A DNA stretch of 64,000 nucleotides from Carnegiea gigantea (Eukaryota; Streptophyta; Magnoliopsida; Caryophyllales; Cactaceae): assembly GCA_029747015.1 (NCBI GenBank), contig JAKOGI010000362.1, forward strand, positions 239,501-303,500, written 5' to 3'. Positions 49,631 to 59,770 of the stretch are shown piece by piece. Each line of letters opens with the position of its first letter. The stretch's first letter is position 1. The translations under genes and the position numbers were made by a program. The notes beneath the pieces are model-generated. The model did no database searches. It saw nothing but the letters and a program-made list of their open reading frames with translations, and had not been told where the DNA came from.

Positions 49631-50023
49631 ATGATTGAATTGAGTGGTGACACATTGAATTACCTTAGTAATTGCTAGATAGTATTTTTGACTTGCTTTC
49701 CTTGGAAATGTAACGTGGACATTGAATTGCATCATTAATTGTTAGTCCTTTTGGATGCCGTGTGTAATTGAATTGATCTTGGATTGAACTTGGCAAAGTG
49801 GATGGCTTGAATGCACGTATGGAATTGAATGGAATCCTGCAAAACAAAAACTGCGTAAAGAAATAATGGCCCTCACTTTTGCCAAAGGCCGTGACCTTTG
49901 CGGGCTCTTTTCTTAATTTTGTTTTGATAATTGTCTATTTTCTCTTTTTTCTTTTTTTTTTTGAATAATGACGAGGAGTAGAAAATCTACTCAGCGCATG
50001 AGGATTAATTGATCAGGGATGAA

Positions 50024-50596
50024 TTAGTAGCGAAAATGGAAATAATCATCTTGTAGATATTTGCACCGTAGATCATATGGTGTGTGAATAAGACAGGAAG
50101 CATCGATTTGGAATGGATAGTGTAATGGTTTGAGGACTTGAGTATGACTTTGATCAACTGGACAAATATGAACATCAGGGAACATTTTCGTAACAAATTT
50201 AGAAATATGAGGTTCAAAAGCTGTCCAATATTCAAGGTGTTTGTGGAACCATTTGAAATAATTAATATACCCAGTAGGCATAACGATGAGAATTGGATGA
50301 TTGTTGACATCTTAAACAAGCGTTTGATAGGCTTTAATGAGTTTGAGATAACTGTAAAATGATATTTCAGAGGAATTAAACCAGTCTTGATAATCAATGA
50401 ACATAGCACTCTCATTGTAGCGTGGTCCATAGAACGATGTATGGTAGAGTTCATGGTCACGCAGATAGAATAGGAGTGGTTCATGTGGAAAATTTGGTAA
50501 TTCAAGAGAAAATACTTGAGTGGATGATGAAGGATGTTGAATTGAGGCTTGAGTTGGATCAGGAACTGCATAGGGAAGATGGGTTTGAGTATTCAT
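50024..50596 (-). pseudogene. ORF3 (unknown protein), unit A
   Basis: About 190 codons, starting MNTQTHLPYAVPDPTQ and ending DDYFHFRY. Rich in Tyr, Phe, His and Pro, with 'FPHEPLLFYLRDHELY', 'FIDYQDWFNSSEISFYSYLK' and 'FKWFHKHLEYWTAFEP'. No transmembrane segment, zinc motif or catalytic signature that I recognise. It is broken by a single TAA (CAA in unit B) at 50309-50311. It lies between protease and terminal region, where RT and RNase H would be expected in a pararetrovirus or Ty3-type element. I do not know its function. Confidence 0.6.
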
Positions 50597-50685
50597 GGTA
50601 AAGGACTGAGATGTTTGAAGTGTTGATGGCTGAAAATAAATGATGGTTGTTAGAATGAGAAAATGTTGTATCAAGGTGTTGAAAA

Positions 50686-53600
50686 CTAGTTTTGTTTTAC
50701 TCCGCATTGAATGGGTAAAAGGTAGATGATTTGATATTGGCCTATGCAGGTATTGAGTATTCTAAGATTGGTTTGCCAATAGTTTATGACCTTTTCTAAA
50801 TCATGACGCTGGCAAGCTAATTGATGATACTCATGTAACCATTTTGTATAAAAGTCTTTAAAATCTATTGAGGCTATATGATTGCGTAGGCTAATGGTTA
50901 ATTCTTCTAATTGTTTATTTATTTCTTGTAATTCTTTTTGATCATTATTTAGTCATTGAATGAGGTCACGTTGTTCTAATTTATACCAATATTTTAGATT
51001 GTTACATTCAATTACATTAATTTGCTTTGTTATTGAAGCATTTTGTAATAAAGGTAAATCGTTTTGATAAATAGAATTGACAAATTTGAATGATATTGTA
51101 GTTTTCATAATTTCTGTATGCACACCTATCCGATCTACTTTAAATGGATAAATTTGAGTAAGGAAAGGAGTTCCAAGAATAACTTCTTGACTCATATCCC
51201 ATACTAAGATGAATGAATTTTTGAAACAATATCCTTGATTGCATATATAAGCATTAGATAATTTATACTTAACTTGTAATGTCATACCATTAGTAGTATG
51301 GAGTCGTTTTTTTGTCCGTTCATAATATATTGAGGGAATTAATTCTTCTTGAATACAATTTTGATCTGCACCACTATCTAATAGTGCAATAGTATTGCAC
51401 TCAAAACTATCTTTAATTTTAAGAGTAATAGGAATATACCATTTTTGAAAATTTATTTGATTAATAGTTGAAACAAATTGTGGATCCGTAGGAGTGTCTT
51501 CTGATTGAATGTTCGGTGAAGAAGGACTATTTTCTATTAATGTTAACCTTGCTACTAATTCAAGATCTTTTGTTTGTAATGAACATAAATCTTTGTGTAA
51601 ATTTTTAATGTGTTCTTTTAATATATTAACTTCGTTTTTTAAGTCTTGAATATTAACCGCCTTTAAAATATTTGGAATCTCACGTGTTTCAAATATTTTA
51701 TTGATACTTACCTTATGAGAAGGTTCTAAAGAATCTTCTTTTATTAATATACCTTTGAGTTTTTGTAAATACTCTTTCCTTAATTCGGTAACTTGAATTT
51801 GTTCAATTAAATCTAATAAAAATTCTTTTTCACTATTATTAGTAGTTATGACATTAATACACCTATAGCATAATCTTGAAGACTCATTACCTGATGAGTA
51901 CTCACTTGAGTCACTTTCTAGTTCATTAATAACATTATTTTCACAATCAGAGGAGGACGATGAATTTTTCGATTGATTAGGTGTATCTTTGAGTTCAAAT
52001 AAGTGATTAATTTTTCTTGAATGTCTGGATGTTCTGCACAGATTTCATTGAGTTTCTTTTTAACTTTACAATTTGTTGCATAGTGGCCTAATTTACCACA
52101 CTTATAACAAGTATTAGTATTATCAGGTTTTCTTTTTGGAGTAAGCTTGTTAGGACTTAATTTTTTGTAAGTTGGATTTCTTATAGTATATGGTTTCTTC
52201 TTACTAATTTGAGTTTTTCTTCGTTTTTTGACAGATGGAGCTTCTAACTTTGGAAGACAAAAGGCCTCACAAAAAGAACCTAACTCTTTTCGCTTAGCGG
52301 CATTATCTGTTGAATATCTGGCTTGTAATTTTAATTCGTTGCATAAAGAAATTCCTTCCTTTTTAATAAAGCTTAATAATTGACCAAACGTAATTTATTC
52401 AAATGAAATAAGGCTTTTACCGATGAGTTCGCTTAATTTATTCAATATTCGTTGAGAAAATAAGGATGGTAATCCTGAAATGAATTTTTCTTTCCAATAG
52501 GGTTGACGACAGTCTTCCCTTTTTAATAGATATGTTAAAAAAAATGTATCTTTGTACCAATTGTAATCTTCTAGAGTTGGGCACCATAGATTTTTTAAAA
52601 GAATATCTGTTGTAGCTGTAATATCTTTTGGACTTCCAAGAAAATTAGTAACTATTGTATAAATGAATGTTTCTATATTGTCTAGTTGTCCTTGAGAATT
52701 AGTATGAGTTCTAATTTTAGTACGTTCATCTTCTTGAATATAATTTTCTCGCCAATTTTTGAGTATACCAGTGAATCCTGATGTTAATAAATCAAAAGCT
52801 TGTAAATCTGTTGCATATTTAGCAGAATAGGCTGTATAAGCAATTGACATTCTTTGGAGGTTTATGAATATATCGTGGTCACTAAGACCATCTATATTCC
52901 ATTCATATATTGAATCACCAGCAAAGTTTTCAGTAATTATTATTTTTGCGCTTTCAAGGTGAAGATCTGGAGGAGTTCGTTTGGAGTAATAGGGAATTTC
53001 CTTTTTATATATTTTATTAATATTTTGAAAATCATCATCTAGTTGAGATAAATCTTTCTGTAAAATATTAACTGTACTTTTGACGGAATTAGATGTTGAA
53101 GTTTCTGCTTCCTTTAATTTTTCTTCTATTTTTGAAATTAATGGAGTATTAGCATCTGGGAGTTCTAATTTATTTGAACGTCTTATTTTGAATAAAGGTT
53201 TTGCAATCTCATCTAAGAAGTTTAGTTTGTCCTTCTTAGTATCATTAATATCTAAGTTTTCTAATTTTTCAGTTAATGAATCAACTTCTTGTTTTTTAAC
53301 AATTGCTTCAACTTGAGTAGAGACCATATTGACTTGTTCAGACACTGTATGTAATACTTAATTTGTATAATTATTTTGATAATATACCTTTTTAATATCA
53401 CTTAGCATTACTTGACTATTTTCTGGATCATTTCTACCTATTTTGAATGGGACAGCTGGAATATTACCTTCAGGGGTATTTAATATGATTTCTTATAATG
53501 GAGGGGTAAAGGAAATAAGTATTTGACCATTTAAGAGGGTCCATTTTTTTGCAAAATTAATATTAGTGTTTATTTCACTAATTTGGAATGGGTCTGGAAA

Positions 53601-54443
53601 ATTATTATCTAAGGCAAACATAGCCCACCAATTAAAGAAAGGAATATTGACTTGGTGTCTTTCCATGAATGAATACCATTTTTGTCTAATGAATGCTTGA
53701 GCGTTCAAATCAAAGTGTGAAAGGAACCATTCTCTTTTGACTTTGTTTTTTATTGAATTGAAATCTTAACGTAAGTAATCTTTGTTTGTAAAAGGTGTTG
53801 AAATAACATTTATTGAGGAAAATGATGGAGGTTGCATAGTTGAGTAGGTTGGGGAACCTACAGATGAAGTAACTTCATTTATTGGCTCGGCTATGGGAGC
53901 TTTGTAATAAATCTTTTGAGTATCTTCTTTATCATTTGAATAATCATAACTAATTGGCCTAGAAGGCATTGAATATGAAGTTTGAGGGAGTTCTAAGTTG
54001 TTTAATGATTTTGAAGATAAACTGTGTTTTTTAGTTGAATTAAATCATATTAGTACCCTGCCATCAGGCTCTTCTATGATTTGTTGAATATTCTTTTGAG
54101 CAACATTTCTTAGTGGCCTGGTATTTTGAATTATAAATTCTTGAGGAATAGTGATTTCGTTCCACTTTAATAATTTAGGAGTAAAGGTAGTAATATTATC
54201 TGATTTAGCTTTTAGTAGTTTAATAGTTTGAAATTCTTCATCTAAACTAAAGGTTTGTTCATGATCTTTTATTGATAAAGCCGTATTGAAATCAAACTTA
54301 CCTATTTGATAAATCATTTCTATCTTTTGTTTAGGAATTTTTCAATTAGCTACATCAATTTGACAACTAACTTCCCTACTATTAACCACATTTGAGTTCT
54401 TACTACTACCTAAACTAAGACGATCTCTAACCCAAGAGGCCAT
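50686..54443 (-). pseudogene. Gag/capsid-protease polyprotein, unit A
   Basis: Starts at 54443 (MASWVRDRLS) 170 bases past the primer site. Order: N-terminal region, capsid-like block, CCHC zinc knuckle (CYKCGKLGHYATNC, 52068-52109), acidic Ser-rich linker, aspartic protease with DSGAD (catalytic Asp at 51376-51378) and 'EVILGTPFL', then a coiled C-terminal part (LEEINKQLEELTISLRNHI-like) ending near 50686. Lesions: stops near 54342 (Trp), 54043 (Arg), 53766, 53493, 53357 and 52393 (all four Gln) and 50950 (Arg), plus a 1-base frameshift near 52010 compared with unit C. The zinc knuckle and protease are otherwise complete. RT is absent. Confidence 0.75.
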
Positions 54444-54611
54444 CTGAGTTACGTTGGAACACTTAGCTAAGAGTCATGCACATCCTACCGGGACCACTGG
54501 GACCATCCCACCGGGACCACCTCACCTGGGCTGACCAACGGACTTACTGGGGCTGACCAACAGCTGACCAACACTAGCAACGCCGCGACACTACCTAAGG
54601 GCACCTACTTG

Positions 54612-54623
54612 GCTCTGATACCA
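54612..54623 (-). other. Primer-binding site, initiator tRNA-Met, unit A
   Basis: TGGTATCAGAGC on the minus strand, a perfect 12-base match, extended by CAAG. It lies 28 bases from the end of the shared terminal region, wider than usual for an LTR element. Confidence 0.85.
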
Positions 54624-54639
54624 GGAGGAGCAGGATCGA

Positions 54640-55620
54640 CCTAGGCCGGGTTATAGCTAAGGCCTAAGTGTGGATTAATGCAGGGGAGCAGAGTGATATT
54701 TGAGAGAGGGAGGAGGCTGAGAAGGGTTTGTAGTGATTTTTGCAAGTTACACGATTACACGATGCCTAATACAACGCATTGAGTATCTATTTATAGAATA
54801 CACGATGGAATTAAATGTGTACAAGTGGACGATAAAGATTGAATCTTGTGTTGATAATTGCTGCCGACAATCTTGAATTATTGTTGCTTGGTGTTGAACT
54901 TGGACTGGAGCCACGTCAAAAGTGGAATAGTGCTGAGTAATAATGGACCTTGGACTATTCTTGAATTATTGTCCTTTTTGAACAGTATTCTGATGAGCTG
55001 TCTTCTTGAACAGTATTCTTGAATAATTATTCTGATGAGTTGTCCCGAACAGTGTTTAGATAAGCTGTCGTGAACAGTACGCTTGAATAATTGTTCTGAT
55101 GACTTGAATTGTTTGTCGGGATGAGTCATTGCCTTGGATGTTGACATGATGATGAGTCATGTCCTTGCATAATTACTTGCCGTGTTGAGTCATTGCTTAT
55201 CATGATGAGTCATCATTACTTGCCGTGTTGAGTCATTGCTTGTCTTGATGAGTCATTGGCATGATTGAATTGAGTGGTGACACGTTGAATTGCCTTAGTA
55301 ATTGCTAGATAATATTTTTGACTTGCTTTCCTTGGAAAAGTAACGTGGACATTGAATTGCAGCATTAATTGTTAGTCCCTTTGGATGCCGTGTGTAATTG
55401 AATTGATCTTGGATTTTTCTGTATTGAACTTGGCAAAGTGGATGGCTTGAATGCGTGTATGGAATTGAATGGAATCCTGCAAACCAAAAACTTCGTAAAG
55501 AAATAATGGCCCTTACTTTTGCCAAAGGCCGTGACCTTTGCGGGCTCTTTTCTTGATTTTGTTTTGGTAATTGTCTTTTTTCTTTTTCTTTTTTGAATAA
55601 TAACAAGGAGTAGAAATTCT
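54640..55620 (-). repeat. Terminal/promoter region 2 (shared by units A and B)
   Basis: Same sequence as 48917-49990 with a deletion of about 165 bases just inside the end ('gcagagtgatatttgagag' joins distant parts) and an extra 'gatgagtcat' repeat near 55200-55250. It serves as 5' end of unit A and 3' end of unit B. Confidence 0.75.
54788..54796 (-). promoter_or_regulatory. TATA box, terminal region 2
   Basis: CTATAAATA on the minus strand, 165 bases before the unit A primer site. Confidence 0.7.
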
Positions 55621-55692
55621 ACTCAATAGTCATAAGGATTTGGTGCACAAGGATTATCGCAAGTGACAAAGGATGAATTGATCAGAAAGTAA

Positions 55693-56265
55693 TTAGTAGC
55701 GAAAATGGAAATAATCATCTTGTAGATATTTGCACCGTAGACCATATGGAGTGTGAACAAGACAGGAAGCATCGATTTTGAATGGATAGTGTAATGGTAT
55801 GAGGACTTGAGTATGACTTTGATCAACTGGACAAATATGAACATCAGGGAACATTTTCGTAACAAATTTAAAAATATGAGGTTCAAAAGCTGTCCAATAT
55901 TCAAGGTGTTTGTGGAACCATTTGAAATAATTAATATACCTAGTAGGCATAATGATGAGAACTCGATGATTGTTGACATCTTGAACAAGCGTTTGATAAG
56001 CTTTAATGAGTTTGAGATAACTGTAAAATGATATTTCAGAGGAATTAAACCAGTCTTGATAATCAATGAAGATAGCACTCTCATTGTAGCGTGGTGCAGA
56101 GAACGATGTATAGCAGAGTTCATGGTCACGCAGATAGAATAGGAGTGGTTCATGTGGAAAATTTGGTAATTCAGGAGACAATACTTGAGTGGATGATGAA
56201 GGATGTTGAATTGAGGCTTGAGTTGGATCAGGGACTGCATAGGGAAGATGGGTTTAAGTATTCAT
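55693..56265 (-). pseudogene. ORF3 (unknown protein), unit B
   Basis: Best-kept copy of the unknown protein. ATG at 56265, but codon 4 is TAA where unit A has CAA (MNTQ). Otherwise open from there to DDYFHFRY at 55693, including 'LVQDVNNHRVLIIMPTRYIN', which spans the unit A stop. Differs from unit A at a few percent of residues. Content and position as for unit A. Confidence 0.6.
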
Positions 56266-56486
56266 GGTGAAGGACTGAGATGTTTGAAGTGTTGATGGCT
56301 GAAAATAAATGATGGTTGTTAGAATGAGAAAATGCTGTATCAAGGTGTTGAAAACTTGTTTTGTTCAAAAATCTTTTGAAAAATAGTTTTGGAAATATAT
56401 TACTCCGCATTGAATGGGTGAAGGCTAGATGATTTGATATTGGCCTATGCAGGTATTGAGTATTCTAAGATTGGTTTGCCAATAGT

Positions 56487-57561
56487 CTATGGTTTTTCTA
56501 AATCATGACGCTGGCAAGGTAATTGATGATACTCATGTAACCATTTTGTATAAAAGTCTTTGAAATCTATTGAAGTTATATGATTGCGTAAGCTAATGGT
56601 TAATTCTTCTAGTTGTTTATTTATTTCTTGCAATTCCTTTTGATCATTGTTGAGTCGTTGAATGAGGTCACGTTGTTCTAATTTATACCAGCATTTTGGA
56701 TTGTTACATTCAATTACATTAATTTGCTTTGTTATTGAAGCATTTTGTAATAAAGGTAAATCGTTTTGATAAATAGAATTGACAAATTTGAATGATATTG
56801 TAGTTTCCATAATTTCTGTATGCACACCTATCCGATCTACTTTAAATGGATAAATTTGAGTAAGGAAAGGAGTTCCAAGAATAACTTCTTGACTCATATC
56901 TCGTACTAAGATGAATGAATTTTTGAAACAATATCCTTGATTGCATCTATAAGCATTAGATAATTTATACTTAACTTGTAATGCCATACCATTAGTAGTA
57001 TGGAGTCGTTCTTTTGTTCGTTCATAATATATTGAGGGAATTAATCCTTCTTGAATACAATTTTGATCTGCACCACTATCTAATAGTGCAATAGTATTGC
57101 ATTCAAAACTATCTTTAATTTTAAGAGTAATAGGAATATAACATTTTTGGAAATTTATTTGATTAATAGTTGAAACAAATTGTGGATCCGTAGGAGTGTC
57201 TTCTGATTGAATGTTCGGTGAAGAAGAACTAGTTTCTATTAATGTTAACCTTACTTCTAATTCAAGATCTTTTGTTTGTAATGAACATAAATCTTTGTGT
57301 AAATTTTTAATGTGGTCTTTTAATATATTAACTTCGTTTTTTAATTCTTGAATATTAACTGCCTTTAGAATATTTGGAATCTCACGTGTTTCAAATATCT
57401 TATTGATACTTACCTTATGAGGAGGTTCTAAAGAATCTTCTTTTATTAATATACCTTTGAGTTTTTCTTTGTTTTTTGACAGATGGAGCTTCTAACTTTG
57501 GAAGACAAAAGGCCTCACAAAAAGAATCTAACTCTTCTCGCTTGGCGGCATTATCTGTTGA
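56487..57561 (-). pseudogene. Protease part of the polyprotein, unit B, knuckle deleted
   Basis: Continues the frame after the stop at 57559. The segment with the CCHC knuckle is missing: 'tttgagtttttctttg' at 57455-57475 joins the linker to the pre-knuckle sequence. In unit A the same text occurs as two separate 'tttgagttttt' copies about 455 bases apart, so the loss is a microhomology deletion. DSGAD is present at 57069-57080 and 'EVILGTPFL' follows. The C-terminus ends early at 56487 after a 2-base loss (QRHDLEKP). Confidence 0.7.
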
Positions 57562-59691
57562 TTACCTGGCTTGTAATTTTAATTCGTTGCATAAAGAAAT
57601 TCCTTCCTTTTTAATAAAGTTTAATAATTGACCAAACGTAATTTGTTCAAGTGGAATAAGGCTTTTACCAATGAGTTCGCTTAATTTATTGAATATTCGT
57701 TGAGAAAATAAGGATGGTAATCCTGAAATGAATTTTTCTTTCCAATGGGGTTGACGACAGTCTTCCCTTTTTAATAGATATGTTAAAAATATATCTTTGT
57801 ACCAATTGTAATCTTCTAGAGTTGGGCACCTTAGATTTGTTAAAAGAATATCTGTTGTAGCTGTAATATCTTTTGGACTTCCAAGAAAATTAGTAACTAT
57901 TGTATAAATCAATGTTTCTATATTATCTAGTTGTCCTTGAGAATTAGTATGAGTTCTAATTTTAGTACGCTCATCTTCTTGAATATAATTTTCCCACCAA
58001 TTTTTGAGTATACCAGTGAATCCTGATGTTAATAAATCAAAAGCTTGTAAATCTATTGCATGTTTAGTTGAATAGGCTGTATAAGCAATTAATATTCTTT
58101 GGAGGGTTATGAATATTTCATGGTCACTACGACCATCTATATTCCATTCATATATTGAATCACCAGCAAAGTTTTCAATAATTATTGTTTTTGCACTTTC
58201 AAGGTGAAGATCTGGAGGAGGTTGTTTGGAATAATAGGGAATTTCCTTTTTATATATTTTATTAATATTTTGAAAATCATCATCTAGTTGAGATAAATCT
58301 TTTTCTAAAATATTAACTGTACTTTTGACTGAATGAGATGTTGAAGTTTCTGCCTCCTTTAATTTTTCTTCTATTTTTGAAATTAATGGAGTATTACCAT
58401 ATGGGAGTGCTAATTTATTTGAACGTCTTATTTTGAATAAAGGTTCTGCAATCTCATCTAAAAAGTTTGGTTTGTCCTTCTTGGTATCATTAATATCTAA
58501 GTTTTCTAATTTTTCAGTTAATGAATCAACTTCTTGTTTTTTAACAATTGCTTCAACTTGAGTAGAGACCATATTTACTTGTTGAGATACTGTACGCAAT
58601 ACTTGATTTGTATAATTATTTTGATGATATACCTTTTTGATATCATTTAGCATTACTTGGCTATTTTCTGGATCATTTCTGCCTATTTTGAATGGGACTG
58701 CTGGAATATTACCTTCAGGGGTATTTAATACGATTTCTTGTAATGGAGGGGTAAAAGAAGTAAGTGTTTGACCATTTAAGAGGATCCATTTTTTTGCAAA
58801 ATTAATATTAGTATTTATTTCACTAACTTGGAATGAGTCTGGAAGATTATTATCTAAGGCAAACATAGCCCACCAATTAAAGAAAGGAATATTGACTTGG
58901 TGTCTTTCCATGAATGAATACCAATTTTGCCTTATGAATGCTTGAGCTTTTAAATCAAAGTGTGAAAGGAACCATTCTCTTTTGACTTTGTTTTTTATTG
59001 AATTGAAATCTTGACGTAAGTAATCTTTGTTGATTGTAAAAGGTGTTGAAATAATATTTATTGAGGAAAATGATCGAGGTTGCATAGTTGAGTAGGTTGG
59101 GGAACCTACAGATGAAGTAACTTCATCTATTGGCTCAGCTATGGGAGCTTTGTAATAAATCTTTTGAGTATCTTCTTTATCATTTGAATAATTATAACTA
59201 GTTGGCCTAGAAGGCATTGAATATGAAGTTTGAGGGAGTTCTAAGTTGTTTAATGATTTTGAAGATAAACTGTGTTCTTTAGTTGAATTAAATCTTATTA
59301 GTACCCTACCATCAGGCTCTTCTATGATTTGTTGAATATTCTTTTGAGCAATATTTCTTGGTGGCCTGGTATTTTGAATTATAAATTCTTGAGGAATAAT
59401 GATTTCGTTCCACTTTAATAATTTAGGAGTAAAGGTAGTAATATTATCTGATTCAGCTTTTAGTGGTTTAATAGTTTGAAATTCTTCATCTAAACTAAAG
59501 TTTTCTTCGTGATCTTTTATTGATAAAGCCGTATTGAAATCAAACTTACCTATTTGATAAATCATTTCTATCTTTTGTTTAGGAATTTTCCAATTAGCTA
59601 CATCAATTTGACTACTAACTTCCCTACTGTTTACCACATTTGAGTTCTTACTACTACCTAAACTAAGACGATCTCTAACCCAAGAGGCCAT
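57562..59691 (-). pseudogene. Gag/capsid-like ORF, unit B (709 codons open)
   Basis: Longest open frame in the window: MASWVRDRLS to KLQAR, stop at 57559 where units A and C read through (TAT changed to TAA). Residues 1-130 match the flanks of the movement-protein region in related plant polyproteins, but I cannot see a 30K core. Residues 240-300 hold 'FNWWAMFALDNN', 370-400 a likely coiled segment (VNMVSTQVEAIVKKQE), and 500-700 the capsid/gag core (SIYEWNID, 'LKNWWENYIQ', 'REDCRQPHWKEKFISGLP'). The full polyprotein would continue through knuckle and protease, so this is part of a broken gene. Because 709 codons stay open, decay is recent or selection lasted longer than in unit A. It starts only about 25 bases from the B/C junction, so primer site and leader are missing. 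Confidence 0.7.
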
Positions 59692-59770
59692 CTGAGTTAC
59701 GTTGGAACACTTAGCTAGGAGCAGGATCGACCTAGGCCGGGTAATAGCTAAGGCCTAAGTGTGGATTAAT
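59692..59770 (-). other. Unit B/C recombination junction
   Basis: Gag start of B, then 'cttagcta' joined to 'ggagcaggatcgacc' (leader and primer site deleted), then 27 bases of terminal region ('taaggcctaagtgtggatt'), then directly the protease C-terminus of C. ORF3 and nearly all of the terminal region of C are missing. Confidence 0.8.

Larger units (their letters stand above)
48917..49990 (-). repeat. Terminal/promoter region 1 (LTR-like), unit A 3' end
   Basis: The repeat starts at the TA microsatellite with the sequence CCTTAGCTATTA on the minus strand, and is shared with 54640-55620 and 62110-62763. It contains a TATA box and upstream bZIP-like repeats. A purine-rich run on the minus strand (about 49940-49966) lies near the ORF3 side, where a polypurine tract would be expected. 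Confidence 0.7.

Noticed and set aside
50138..50362. Plus-strand open frames opposite ORF3 (also 55807-56031)
   Set aside because: Antisense shadows that recur only because ORF3 is repeated.
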